The position numbers were made by a program, and so were the translations under genes. Below, in pieces: positions 1 through 8,558 of a DNA stretch of 64,000 nucleotides; position 1 is the stretch's first letter; each line of letters begins with the position of its first letter. Source of the stretch: Clostridia bacterium (GTDB taxonomy: Bacteria; Bacillota; Clostridia; Christensenellales; CAG-314); contig JAQVMT010000003.1 of assembly GCA_028703495.1 (NCBI GenBank), forward strand, positions 1-64,000, given 5' to 3'. The notes beneath the pieces were generated by a model. That model worked only from the letters and a program-made list of their open reading frames with translations, was not told the origin of the DNA and made no database searches.

Positions 1-1
1 T

Positions 2-85
2 GTGCTTGCATACTCCTACGACTCCGTGATGTACGGTGCTAACGTTACAACCGCGCAAACCACCTCGGTTTTCAAGTTGGACTAA
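2..85 (+). CDS. 3' end of an unidentified protein gene (partial)
   Basis: An open frame enters from the left edge and stops with TAA at 83-85, giving a C-terminal tail that ends in TTSVFKLD. A good intrinsic terminator follows 73 bp later, which supports a real gene end here. The frame is only 27 codons long, so its family cannot be named. Confidence 0.45.
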   Translation: MLAYSYDSVMYGANVTTAQTTSVFKLD

Positions 86-158
86 CACGACGTTGCGAAT
101 TGGCGATTATGCTTGCGTTGCAACCGAAACTTGCGATGTAAGGCATTGTAATAAACGT

Positions 159-192
159 AAAGAATGGGTTACCCGAGGGTAGCCCTTTCTTT
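159..192 (+). terminator. Hairpin terminator after the partial gene
   Basis: The arms AAAGAATGGGTTACCC and GGGTAGCCCTTTCTTT pair with two mismatches around a short loop. The outer A/T pairs make it usable in either direction. Confidence 0.6.
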
Positions 193-350
193 AATGGTAA
201 GTGCGAAGCTTATCTTTAATATAATACCAAAACGGCGCAACAATCCCGAAGCCATCAATCTCTAATTGAGAAGCTATTCAGCATGTACTCACCCGAAGGA
301 GCAAAGCTTTGCTGCCGTGTGAGGTTTGGATAGAGCAATCGAACGCGCCG

Positions 351-577
351 ACATGGAAAGCTGTCGTGCTGTTACTCCTACGATTGCGATGGATTATGCA
401 GGTAGATAACCTACGCGACGACATGGAAAGCTGTCGTGCTGTTATTCCTACGATTGCTATGGATTATGCAGGTAGATAACCTACGCGACGACATGGAAAG
501 CTGTCGTGCTGTTACTCCTACGATTGCGATGGATTATGCAGGTAGATAACCTACGCGACGACATAGAAAGCAGCTAT
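351..577. repeat. 70-bp tandem repeat, three full copies and a partial fourth
   Basis: The unit starting ACATGGAAAGCTGTCGTGCT begins at 351, 421, 491 and 561, an exact 70-bp period. The three full copies differ at only a few positions. The fourth diverges after about 10 bases and runs into the sequence just before the ogg start. Each unit holds a small AGGT/ACCT palindrome. The rest of 193-350 shows no gene. Confidence 0.85.
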
Positions 578-599
578 GCTGCCTAAAACAGTAAAATAA

Positions 600-1487
600 A
601 TGATAGAAATAAACGACACAAAAAACTTTGAAATCGACAGTATATTAACCTGTGGGCAGGTCTTTCGCTTCCGCCCCTTGCCGACAGATGAAATGTCTGT
701 CGTTTTAAAATCAATCGGTGCGGAGGCGGCAAGCCGTGAAGGAATGCTCTTGCGGGCAAAGTGCTACGAGCTTTTTGCGGGAGATAAGCACGCGACAATC
801 GTGCAAGCCTCGTCCGTTGCTTATATTTTCGGCGATGACGGGTATTTTGCTGATTACTTCGATTTGGCTTCCGACTATTCGAGCTTGGGGGAGGAGGTAT
901 TGCAGGCTTTTCCCAAAATCCAAGCTGCTTTGGAGTTCGGAAAAGGCATTCGCATTCTCAAACAGGAGCTAAAGGAAACGGTCATCTCCTTCATTATGTC
1001 GCAGAATAACAACATAAAGCGCATTCAAGCCACCATAGAGAGGCTTTGCGTGGCATTGGGGACAAAGACCGAGTGCGGCTTTGCCTTCCCGACGGGCAAA
1101 CAGCTGGCTTGTGCCGACCGCGCTTTCTATGATTCTATCGGTTGCGGATACCGATCGCGCTACCTTGTTGAGGTCGTTAATGCGATGAACGAGGGCTTTT
1201 TTGACGGCTTCGAGCGGCTTGACACGCCGAAAGCCAAGGAAAAGCTATTGTCGCTTTGCGGAGTGGGCGAAAAGGTGGCAAACTGCATATTGCTTTTCGG
1301 ACTTCACCGAATGGATGTATGCCCGATAGACACATGGATGAAAACTGCGTACACATATTGCACAGGACTACCGCCGACATCGTTTCCGCAAATGCATGCT
1401 TTCTTTGGCGCAACCTTCGGCAGCAACGCAGGCTATGCCCAACAACTACTGTTCAATTATCTCCGCAACGGAAATACGAGCAGATAG
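600..1487 (+). CDS. ogg: 8-oxoguanine DNA glycosylase/AP lyase, OGG1-type
   Basis: A 295-aa base-excision repair enzyme expected to remove 8-oxoguanine from DNA and nick the abasic site. The N-terminal OGG domain begins with the family-typical CGQVFRF motif near residue 18. A helix-hairpin-helix GPD domain follows: GVGEKVANC at about residues 220-228 carries the probable Schiff-base lysine, and PIDTW near residue 243 carries the conserved aspartate. Length matches bacterial OGG proteins of the Clostridium type. No convincing Shine-Dalgarno sequence precedes the ATG, which sits directly after the 70-bp repeat array. It appears to be monocistronic. Confidence 0.88.
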   Translation: MIEINDTKNFEIDSILTCGQVFRFRPLPTDEMSVVLKSIGAEAASREGMLLRAKCYELFAGDKHATIVQASSVAYIFGDDGYFADYFDLASDYSSLGEEVLQAFPKIQAALEFGKGIRILKQELKETVISFIMSQNNNIKRIQATIERLCVALGTKTECGFAFPTGKQLACADRAFYDSIGCGYRSRYLVEVVNAMNEGFFDGFERLDTPKAKEKLLSLCGVGEKVANCILLFGLHRMDVCPIDTWMKTAYTYCTGLPPTSFPQMHAFFGATFGSNAGYAQQLLFNYLRNGNTSR

Positions 1488-1747
1488 CTTATAGCAGGAA
1501 GTGAGCACAAACTTTCGCAAAGGGCTTGACTGTGGGCAAATAGGGTTAGGTCATTTGCTTCGATGATTGACCGAGGTTATTAATTTTGTAGTATGGTTGT
1601 ATAACGGAAACGAGTATCCGGTATACTATTTGCGCCAAACGAGGCAAATGCGGAGCGATAAGAAATCACAAAAAGGAAATGCGGTAGGGCAGGTGTTCGA
1701 TATTACTGTGAAAACTAAAAAAAAACGCAAAAAAAGCGAAAAAACAG
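1488..1747. other. Intergenic stretch before the tRNA operon, no supported gene
   Basis: The only long frame here (1567-1764) starts at TTG without a ribosome site and ends in a lysine-rich low-complexity run caused by A-tracts. I see no other coding or RNA signal up to the tRNA promoter. Confidence 0.6.
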
Positions 1748-1776
1748 TTGACAGTTTGGGCTAAATTATGTATTAT
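1748..1776 (+). promoter_or_regulatory. tRNA operon promoter
   Basis: TTGACA (1748-1753) and TATTAT (1771-1776) are separated by exactly 17 bp, 30 bp upstream of tRNA-Pro. The position and near-consensus sequence fit the promoter of the whole tRNA cluster. Confidence 0.75.
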
Positions 1777-1805
1777 TAGTAGGCTATTGATTTGGTTGCG
1801 CAAAT

Positions 1806-1881
1806 CGGGGTGTAGCGCAGTTGGTAGCGCGCATGGTTTGGGACCATGGGGCCGGGAGTTCAAGTCTCTTCACCCCGACCA
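1806..1881 (+). tRNA. tRNA-Pro (TGG)
   Basis: The acceptor arms CGGGGTG and CACCCCG pair fully, the anticodon loop shows TGG, and ACCA is encoded. The 76-nt length and TTCAAGT T-loop are normal. First gene of the cluster. Confidence 0.95.
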
Positions 1882-1891
1882 GCCATCAAGA

Positions 1892-1968
1892 GGGCCTTTA
1901 GCTCAGTTGGTTAGAGCGGTCGGCTCATAACCGATTGGTCCGGGGTTCGAGTCCCTGAAGGCCCACCA
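1892..1968 (+). tRNA. tRNA with CAT anticodon (Ile2-lysidine type or Met)
   Basis: A cloverleaf with acceptor arms GGGCCTT/AAGGCCC and anticodon loop CTCATAA, with encoded CCA. The C4-G69 and C5-G68 acceptor pairs are features used by TilS to recognise tRNA-Ile(CAU). This therefore may be the lysidine-modified isoleucine tRNA rather than elongator methionine. Sequence alone leaves both open. Confidence 0.93.
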
Positions 1969-2092
1969 CCGATTCCCGTTTTGTAAGCTTACATTTGCGG
2001 AAGTGCTTACGAAAAAGTCAATTTTCCGTGTTTTATCGAGATTTTCGTCGATTTCTTATAAGGAAACGGCAGTAAATTTCGGTGGTATGTTT

Positions 2093-2169
2093 GGTCCGGT
2101 AGTTCAGTTGGTTAGAACGCCAGCCTGTCACGTTGGAGGTCGAGGGTTCGAGTCCCTTCCGGATCGCCA
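2093..2169 (+). tRNA. tRNA-Asp (GTC)
   Basis: Acceptor arms GGTCCGG/CCGGATC (one G-T pair), anticodon GTC in the loop CTGTCAC, encoded GCCA end, 77 nt. Confidence 0.95.
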
Positions 2170-2173
2170 CTAA

Positions 2174-2208
2174 GTCGGCATAGCTACGCATTTGCTATAG
2201 CTATGCCG
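2174..2208. repeat. Perfect 12-bp hairpin between tRNA-Asp and tRNA-Phe
   Basis: TCGGCATAGCTA and TAGCTATGCCGA are exact inverted copies around an 11-nt loop. No U-run follows, so it is more likely a processing or spacer structure than a terminator. Confidence 0.6.
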
Positions 2209-2239
2209 ATATTATACGGAAAGCAGAAGCGGGCAAAAT

Positions 2240-2315
2240 GCTTCGGTAGCTCAGTTGGTAGAGCAGGGGACTGAAAATCCCCGTGTCGGTGGTTCAAGTC
2301 CGCCCCGAAGCACCA
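2240..2315 (+). tRNA. tRNA-Phe (GAA)
   Basis: Acceptor arms GCTTCGG/CCGAAGC, anticodon loop CTGAAAA with GAA, encoded ACCA, 76 nt. Confidence 0.95.
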
Positions 2316-2517
2316 TTGCTTGCGAGCAAGCGGAAAACGGCAGAGGCTTGCAAACGCGAAGGGTTTAGCCGTGAAGCAAGCGGAAATATCGTGTTTGTGT
2401 ATAAACCTCTTGAGGGTAGCCTGTTATAAATCCGCGATTGCGAAGCTCGCCGAGACTAACTTCAAGGCGGGGGGAAAGTGTCGTTTCGGCAACGGGGAAA
2501 AGACGACTGCGAAATAT

Positions 2518-2594
2518 GCTGGTGTAGCTCAATCAGGCAGAGCAATTGATTTGTAATCAATAGGTTGTTGGTTCGATTCCGATCACCAGCTCCA
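2518..2594 (+). tRNA. tRNA-Thr (TGT)
   Basis: Acceptor arms GCTGGTG/CACCAGC, anticodon stem ATTGA/TCAAT around TTTGTAA, encoded TCCA, 77 nt. The 202-bp spacer before it holds no supported gene. Confidence 0.94.
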
Positions 2595-2617
2595 AAATAA
2601 ATAATCATTTTGAAAAT

Positions 2618-2702
2618 GGGAAGATTCCCGAGCGGCCAAAGGGAGCAGACTGTAAATCTGTTGTCGACGACTACGGTGGTTCGAATCCACCTCTTCCCAC
2701 CA
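2618..2702 (+). tRNA. tRNA-Tyr (GTA)
   Basis: Class II tRNA of 85 nt with a long variable arm. Acceptor arms are GGGAAGA/TCTTCCC and the anticodon loop CTGTAAA gives GTA. ACCA is encoded. Last gene of the cluster. Confidence 0.95.
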
Positions 2703-2708
2703 TAAAAG

Positions 2709-2755
2709 TACTGTTATTTTGATACAAAATATGTATCCGATAACAGTATTTTTTT
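2709..2755 (+). terminator. tRNA operon terminator
   Basis: TACTGTTAT (2709-2717) pairs with ATAACAGTA (2740-2748), followed directly by a run of T residues. Confidence 0.8.
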
Positions 2756-2878
2756 ATGCTTTTTAAGGCTTTTTAGTGGCAAAACAGGCGATTTGTGCGT
2801 TTTTGCTATTTTCTTTGGTTAGTTGTCGACCGTTTTTGCCACTCGGCAGACGTTTTGACTGTTCGGCATACAAAGGGC

Positions 2879-2975
2879 AATCGTCAATTTATGGTAGCAA
2901 TCGTTCAATTATTGGGGGTAATCGTTCAATTTATCCCCCAATCGTTCATTTTATGGGGTAATCGTTCAATTATTG
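2879..2975. repeat. Five phased AATCGTTCAATTTAT repeats upstream of the R-M operon
   Basis: Near-identical AATCG(T)TCAATT elements start at 2879, 2899, 2920, 2940 and 2960, a spacing of 20-21 bp or two helical turns. The spacers alternate GGGGG and CCCCC, so the middle units can also pair as an inverted repeat (ATTGGGGG/CCCCCAAT). The repeats end about 140 bp before the first methyltransferase. The rest of 2756-3113 has no supported gene. An iteron-like operator is the simplest reading. Confidence 0.75.
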
Positions 2976-3113
2976 TTCTCAGGAAACGTTAAATATGTAA
3001 TAAATCTTTGTTAACAAAATGTTTACAGGAACAATCCACAAATGGGCGTCAAATACTTGACGCCATAAAGCGGACGTGGTATAATAAAGAAAAATAAGTG
3101 GAGAACTATTTGC

Positions 3114-4514
3114 ATGGTTGAAATTAGTAATTTTAAGCTATGGCTAACTGAGCATAAGAACTATATTCCTAAGACAATTAGTAATACCGCTTCAAGGCTA
3201 AAGAGAGCGGACAGCATACTCGGTTGGTATAACGATGATATTTATCTTTTTCGTCTTGAGCAAACCGATGGATATCAAGCATTATCGTGTGATGTTCGTT
3301 CTCAGATTAAGCGTGCTGTCAAATTGTATAGCGAATACGTTAATGAAAATCAACCTCAGAGTACAAAAAGCTCAAGGAGAAAGACTATGAATATTCTATC
3401 ACTTTTTGCCAACATAGGTGTTGCAGAAGCGTACCTAAAAGACATGGGATTTAATGTTGTTGTGGCAAATGAACTTATAGAACGACGCGCAATATTATAT
3501 TCAAAAATTTACCCTGAAACACATATGGTGTGTGGAGATATAACAAGCAAAAAAGTTTTTGATGGAATTGTGCAGGAGGCTATTGATAAAAATGTCGATA
3601 TTATTATGGCTACACCGCCTTGCCAAGGAATGAGTACCGTAGGTCAGATGCAGGCAGATGATATTAGGAACAGACTTGTTTGTCAAGTTGTGGAGGCGGT
3701 AAAAGAGATTAATCCGAAATACGTAATGATAGAAAACGTTCCAGCGTTTTTTACGACTGAAATAGTTGTGGGTAATGATAAAATTCTTATACCTGAGCTT
3801 CTCAATAAAGAGCTTGGAGATAAATACGTTATTAAAAAAGCTATCATTGACACAAAGGATTACTCTGTTCCGCAAACAAGGGAGAGGGCTATAGTATTGA
3901 TGACTCGTATTGACCAAACAAAAGTTTGGACTGTACCGGATAAGGACGGAGTTATAATAACAATGAGGGATGTGATCGGTGATATACCAAAACTTGACCC
4001 GTATATAACGGATGTGGATGAGAAGGAACTGTTAGAAATTGTTCCTCATTATTATGAAAGAGAAGCTGTGGCGTTGCAAATCTCTAAATGGCATACACCG
4101 CCGCATCATATAAAAAGACAGGTTGTTGCGATGCAGCACACTCCTTCAGGGCAAACTGCTTTTGATAATGAAGTATACTACCCTATAAGAGCGGATGGTA
4201 AGCCAGTTAAAGGTTTTCATAATACTTATAAACGACAGAACTGGGATGCTCCGGCTTATACCGTCACTATGGATAACAGGAAAATTTCATCTCAAAATAA
4301 TGTTCATCCAGGAAGAGTGGAATACATTGACAAGGATGGTCAAGAGATATATTCAGATGCAAGAGCCTTAACTCTTTATGAATTGATGAAAATAATGTCA
4401 ATCCCTGATACTTGGCCTGTTCCAGAAGACACTTCAGAAGCCTTTCTTAGGCGAATTATAGGAGAGGGCATTCCTCCTGTGTTTGTCAAAAAAGTGTTTG
4501 AAAAACTGCTATAG
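3114..4514 (+). CDS. DNA (cytosine-5)-methyltransferase 1 of a LlaJI/BsuMI-like R-M system
   Basis: A 466-aa protective methylase. Residues 1-90 form a helical extension of unknown role. The catalytic core starts near residue 92 with SLFANIGVAEAY (motif I, with FAN replacing the usual FxG). It continues with TPPCQGMS near 168-175 holding the catalytic cysteine, an ENVP motif, a QTRER motif VIII and a C-terminal GEGIPP motif X. The first ATG has a GGAGAA site nine bases upstream. A second in-frame ATG at 3387 has its own AAGGAGAAAGACT site and would give the core alone. It heads the operon, 11 bp before methylase 2. Paired m5C methylases ahead of McrBC-like genes are the hallmark of LlaJI and BsuMI. 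Confidence 0.9.
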   Translation: MVEISNFKLWLTEHKNYIPKTISNTASRLKRADSILGWYNDDIYLFRLEQTDGYQALSCDVRSQIKRAVKLYSEYVNENQPQSTKSSRRKTMNILSLFANIGVAEAYLKDMGFNVVVANELIERRAILYSKIYPETHMVCGDITSKKVFDGIVQEAIDKNVDIIMATPPCQGMSTVGQMQADDIRNRLVCQVVEAVKEINPKYVMIENVPAFFTTEIVVGNDKILIPELLNKELGDKYVIKKAIIDTKDYSVPQTRERAIVLMTRIDQTKVWTVPDKDGVIITMRDVIGDIPKLDPYITDVDEKELLEIVPHYYEREAVALQISKWHTPPHHIKRQVVAMQHTPSGQTAFDNEVYYPIRADGKPVKGFHNTYKRQNWDAPAYTVTMDNRKISSQNNVHPGRVEYIDKDGQEIYSDARALTLYELMKIMSIPDTWPVPEDTSEAFLRRIIGEGIPPVFVKKVFEKLL

Positions 4515-4525
4515 GAGAGAAAGTA

Positions 4526-5680
4526 ATGAGTAAACTCAAAGGGCTGTCTTTATTTGCTAATGTTGGAATAGCAGAAGCATATATGAAAGATATTGATGTT
4601 GAAATAAAGGTGGCAAATGAAATCGATGTAGAGAGAGCCCGTTTTTATCAAGACATATATAAAGAAACTCACATGATTTGCGGAGATATTACCGATGATA
4701 AAGTCAGAACACAAATTGTAAAAGAATCAATATCGAATGGTGTTGATTTTGTTATGGCAACACCTCCGTGCCAAGGAATGAGCGAAGCAGGTCTGAGATT
4801 GGAGTTTGATAGTCGAAATCAGTTGGTTTGGTATGCTATTGATGTTATCAAACGAATCAAACCTAAATTTGCGTTTCTTGAAAATGTGCCAAAACAGTTA
4901 ACCACAAAAATTCGTCTTGGTAACGAAATATTGTTAATACCAGAATATATTAAGCGAGAATTGAGCGAGGACTACACCTTTAACAACGAAACACTAATAA
5001 TGGCAAAAGACCATGGTGTCCCACAGCTTAGAGAGAGGAACATTTTTTTATTAGTGAGAAAGGACCAAGATGTTGTGTGGGAATTTCCTAAAAAACTACC
5101 AGAAATAACACTTGAAGATGCGATAGGTTCTTTGCCAAGTCTTGACCCTCTTCTTCGAGAAGGAATGGATGAAACCCTTAAGCATTTTCCTGAATATGAG
5201 AAGAAGAGACAAGCTGGACTATCCGTTTCTAAGTGGCATTATCCTCCAAAACACTCATGGAAACAAGTGGAATGGATGTTACATACTCCAACTGGAAAAT
5301 CTGCAATATATAACGATGAATTTTACCCGCAAAAAGCAGATGGTACTCCAGTAAAAGCACATCATAATTACTACAGAAGAATGAAGTGGAATATGCCTTG
5401 TCGTACGGTGACGCAAAATAATGGTGTAATATCGTCATTGGCATGTGTCCACCCTGGGAAACCATATAGCAGTCAAAATGGAGAAATACTATATAGCGAT
5501 CCAAGGGTTTTAACAATATATGAATTGCTAATTGTAATGTCACTTCCGTTGGACTGGCCAATTCCTGAATGGGCAGAAGAAACTTTTATACGAAAAGTAT
5601 TTGGTGAAGGTATCCCTTCAATGCTTGTAAAAGAGATTATGATGGTTTTGTTGAAACAAATCACAAAGGAGAATGACTAA
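4526..5680 (+). CDS. DNA (cytosine-5)-methyltransferase 2 of the same R-M system
   Basis: A 384-aa m5C methylase related to its neighbour across the whole core but lacking the 90-aa extension. Motif I is SLFANVGIAEAY, the catalytic loop is TPPCQGMS near residue 82, followed by ENVP, QLRER and a terminal GEGIPS. In LlaJI-type systems two methylases modify the two strands of an asymmetric site, and the divergence between these two would fit that role (inference). GGAGAGAAAG precedes the ATG. The stop region carries the ribosome site of mcrB. Confidence 0.92.
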   Translation: MSKLKGLSLFANVGIAEAYMKDIDVEIKVANEIDVERARFYQDIYKETHMICGDITDDKVRTQIVKESISNGVDFVMATPPCQGMSEAGLRLEFDSRNQLVWYAIDVIKRIKPKFAFLENVPKQLTTKIRLGNEILLIPEYIKRELSEDYTFNNETLIMAKDHGVPQLRERNIFLLVRKDQDVVWEFPKKLPEITLEDAIGSLPSLDPLLREGMDETLKHFPEYEKKRQAGLSVSKWHYPPKHSWKQVEWMLHTPTGKSAIYNDEFYPQKADGTPVKAHHNYYRRMKWNMPCRTVTQNNGVISSLACVHPGKPYSSQNGEILYSDPRVLTIYELLIVMSLPLDWPIPEWAEETFIRKVFGEGIPSMLVKEIMMVLLKQITKEND

Positions 5681-5681
5681 T

Positions 5682-8558
5682 ATGGGGAAAATTGTAATGC
5701 CAAAGAACAGTGCGTTACTTAACGAGATAGAGTCAGTACTAAAAATTTATTATGAGGAAGGCGACTGGCTCTCTAATGATACGTACAAGAGAAAGCTCAT
5801 GGCGATAATCGGAGATGATCAATACTCGTCATCTTATACAAAGAAAGCTCAGATTACTTCCTATTTTGGATTTACAATCTGGGAGGACATAAATAATACG
5901 CATTCTATGCGACGCATAACGACTAACGGAATAAAGTTTTATAGGTCTTTATTGGAGAAGGATTACGATGCAATAAGAGAGGAACTTCTTGTTTCTTTGG
6001 AAACCGTATCTTTTGGCCGAAACAACTATGGTTGTCCAGATAGTAATTCCGATATAGAACCGCCGTGTGTGTTTGTAAGGGCAAGTATGGATTTGGGGTA
6101 CCTTACATATAAAGAATTTGCCTATATTCTATGGAAATTGGAAGATTGTGGCGGAAATTATACGGATACTATTGAAGAAATAAAACAGTTGCGTTCCTCG
6201 TATTCGTTTTCATTAGACAAGGAAGCTATGAAATATACGGATTGTAAGCCCATTATGGTCTTGGTTCGTTGGGGATTTTTATACGAAAAGGACGATGCAA
6301 CAGGAGCAAAACAGATTATAGTTCATCCTGATGTTTTGAAAAAATTTGAAGCGCGGTTAAAAAATTTAAAAGTTTATAATATAGACAAAGCACCATTTTT
6401 AGATGTAGCAATCACTACAGATTCTATCTCTCGTTATAGAGGTATGCCGCTTTCGGTCGAGGATAGAATAATTGCTAAATACAACGAGATAAAAGATTCA
6501 CTTCCTGATTTTGAAAAGTATTATAAGGAGTTCTGTGATAAGTTTTCGCCAGAAATGCTACAGTGCGTAGAAGGGGAGGAATTGTTAAAATACATATTTT
6601 TGTCTGGTGATAACAAGGATAATATGTGCTGGTGGTTGGAATTCAATCAGCCGATACACGAGTATTTTGGTAGCATCAAGAGTGGAACGGCTTGTAAATA
6701 TGGCCTGTTTTTCAGTAAAGAAAAGGGTGCGTGGGTTACTGGCTCCTCGCAGAAACCCATTATTTTGTCTATTGAAGAAGCAATTGCCCTTGGAACTGAT
6801 ATGCGAGACAAGATTGTCGCCGCTGCGAAATATATCTCTCAATTAGGGAAAATATCGTCAGTTGAAGAATATATCGTCATCGACAAAAAAGTTAATGAAA
6901 TTATCGGGGACGCAAATAAGGTGTGGCTACAAAAGTATTTTCATATGATATTTCCGCATCTTTTTGCAACATTCACAAATGATGCATGGCAGAACCACGT
7001 ATTGTTTTCATGCGGCTTAACACCCAAGGAAGGACGATATGTTCGTAGTGGGCAGATAAGCCTTTTTGCTACGGGATTGGGTATAAGTAATGCGGCTTTC
7101 GCTCAAGTCGTATATCAATTGTTCGGTGGAATAAAGCATTTTTATCGTTTAGGAACAAGCGATGCAAGTGCAAATTATTTCTCTGAGTGGCAAGCAGAAA
7201 AATATGCTGCTGTCGGTTGGACAGGACTTGGAGATTTATCTACACTAACAGATAAAGGGGAACTAAAAAAAGATGCCATCCTCGAAAAGATGACAGAGGA
7301 TTATTACCCTGAAGACGGCAGAACTGCATCCAAAAAAGCGGGCGAAATATGCACATTCTTTAACACAAATACTGAAGATTCTTATTTTGTTGCGATGGAT
7401 GGAAAAACTCTTCTTGCACTTGGTAAAGTAAGCGGTGAATACTATTTTGATGCGTCAAAGCCTTTGGGCCACTGTAAATCAGTTGAGTGGCTTCACTGTT
7501 TCAAAAATGAAGAATTACCTACGACGGAAGGTTTGCGGACGGCTTGTTTTGAGATTGATGATAACGAAAATATGTTGTTTTTATACAATGCTCTAAATGA
7601 AAACAATGCAGTCTTTAATGATGAGGTAGAATCAGAAATTGAAGAGGAGATAACCAAAATGATAGAGAGAAAGCCAAGAGTGCATAAAACGCACGATTTA
7701 AACTGTATAATTTATGGTGCACCTGGCACTGGAAAAACATACTCTACGGCAGAATATGCTATTGATGTATGTGAAAATAAGAAAACAGAATTTAGGCAGC
7801 TTTCAAAGGAAGAGCGTATCGAGCTAATGAAGAAGTACGAGCAGCTTGTGTCTGATGGCAGAGTTGTCTTTACTACTTTCCATCAAAGTTTTGGCTATGA
7901 GGACTTTATACAGGGTCTTCGGCCTGATACAAAATCCGATGGTATGAAGTTTAAAACGGTTGACGGTGTATTTAAGAAAATTGCTGATAAAGCAATGATG
8001 GATACTGAAAACGACTATGTAATGATAATTGACGAAATTAACCGTGGAAATATATCTAAAATTTTTGGAGAGCTTATTACGCTTATCGAAGATGACAAAC
8101 GGTGGGGTGAAGCAAATCAATTAAGTGCTATTCTTCCATCCGGTCAAAGGTTTGCGGTTCCAAATAACCTTTATATTGTCGGTACGATGAATTCCGCTGA
8201 TAAATCCATTTCTCTAATTGATACGGCATTACGTCGCCGTTTTGCGTTCGTTGAAAAAGCACCAGATGCAAGTATTATTACTAATCCAAAAATAAAAGCT
8301 GTTCTAATTAAACTGAATACATACATAAAAAGTGAATTGCGTAGTACTGATTTACTTATCGGACATGCATTTTTTATAGGCAAAGAAGAATCTGATCTTG
8401 GTGAGGTGATGAATAATCACATCATTCCCTTGCTGTATGAGTACTTTTTCGACGATGAAAACAAAGTAAAGAAAGCACTTGATTGCTTGGATGGGACACA
8501 ATATGAAATTGATAAAGACTATCCTGGCAGAATTCGTATAAAGGCAAAAGTTGAATGA
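5682..8558 (+). CDS. mcrB: McrB-type AAA+ GTPase restriction subunit
   Basis: A 958-aa motor subunit. The N-terminal 650 residues are a large, poorly recognisable region presumably used for DNA recognition. The C-terminal AAA+ domain has Walker A GAPGTGKT near residue 678. It also has a Walker B/McrB signature IDEINRGNISKIFGE, the TMNSADKS sensor and an arginine-rich RRRFAF element. McrB proteins use GTP to drive translocation with McrC. The ATG at 5682 is preferred because AAAGGAG lies ten bases upstream; the track start at 5673 would leave one base. It overlaps mcrC by four bases, indicating translational coupling. Confidence 0.9.
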   Translation: MGKIVMPKNSALLNEIESVLKIYYEEGDWLSNDTYKRKLMAIIGDDQYSSSYTKKAQITSYFGFTIWEDINNTHSMRRITTNGIKFYRSLLEKDYDAIREELLVSLETVSFGRNNYGCPDSNSDIEPPCVFVRASMDLGYLTYKEFAYILWKLEDCGGNYTDTIEEIKQLRSSYSFSLDKEAMKYTDCKPIMVLVRWGFLYEKDDATGAKQIIVHPDVLKKFEARLKNLKVYNIDKAPFLDVAITTDSISRYRGMPLSVEDRIIAKYNEIKDSLPDFEKYYKEFCDKFSPEMLQCVEGEELLKYIFLSGDNKDNMCWWLEFNQPIHEYFGSIKSGTACKYGLFFSKEKGAWVTGSSQKPIILSIEEAIALGTDMRDKIVAAAKYISQLGKISSVEEYIVIDKKVNEIIGDANKVWLQKYFHMIFPHLFATFTNDAWQNHVLFSCGLTPKEGRYVRSGQISLFATGLGISNAAFAQVVYQLFGGIKHFYRLGTSDASANYFSEWQAEKYAAVGWTGLGDLSTLTDKGELKKDAILEKMTEDYYPEDGRTASKKAGEICTFFNTNTEDSYFVAMDGKTLLALGKVSGEYYFDASKPLGHCKSVEWLHCFKNEELPTTEGLRTACFEIDDNENMLFLYNALNENNAVFNDEVESEIEEEITKMIERKPRVHKTHDLNCIIYGAPGTGKTYSTAEYAIDVCENKKTEFRQLSKEERIELMKKYEQLVSDGRVVFTTFHQSFGYEDFIQGLRPDTKSDGMKFKTVDGVFKKIADKAMMDTENDYVMIIDEINRGNISKIFGELITLIEDDKRWGEANQLSAILPSGQRFAVPNNLYIVGTMNSADKSISLIDTALRRRFAFVEKAPDASIITNPKIKAVLIKLNTYIKSELRSTDLLIGHAFFIGKEESDLGEVMNNHIIPLLYEYFFDDENKVKKALDCLDGTQYEIDKDYPGRIRIKAKVE

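Noticed and set aside
351-577. Possible CRISPR array
   Set aside because: The 70-bp units are contiguous tandem copies without unique spacers, and no cas genes are near.
1567-1764. 65-aa plus-strand ORF before the tRNA operon
   Set aside because: TTG start, no ribosome site, and a Lys-rich end made by A-tracts; the tRNA promoter lies at its end.
2320-2556. 78-aa ORF between tRNA-Phe and tRNA-Thr
   Set aside because: It runs into tRNA-Thr and shows no start signal; random frame through spacer and tRNA sequence.
2879-2975. Possible CRISPR array
   Set aside because: Units are about 15 bp with 5-bp G/C spacers on a 20-bp pitch, far too short for repeat-spacer structure.
2776-2992. Two overlapping ORFs (61 and 65 aa) before the R-M operon
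   Set aside because: They translate the phased repeats in two frames and have no ribosome sites.
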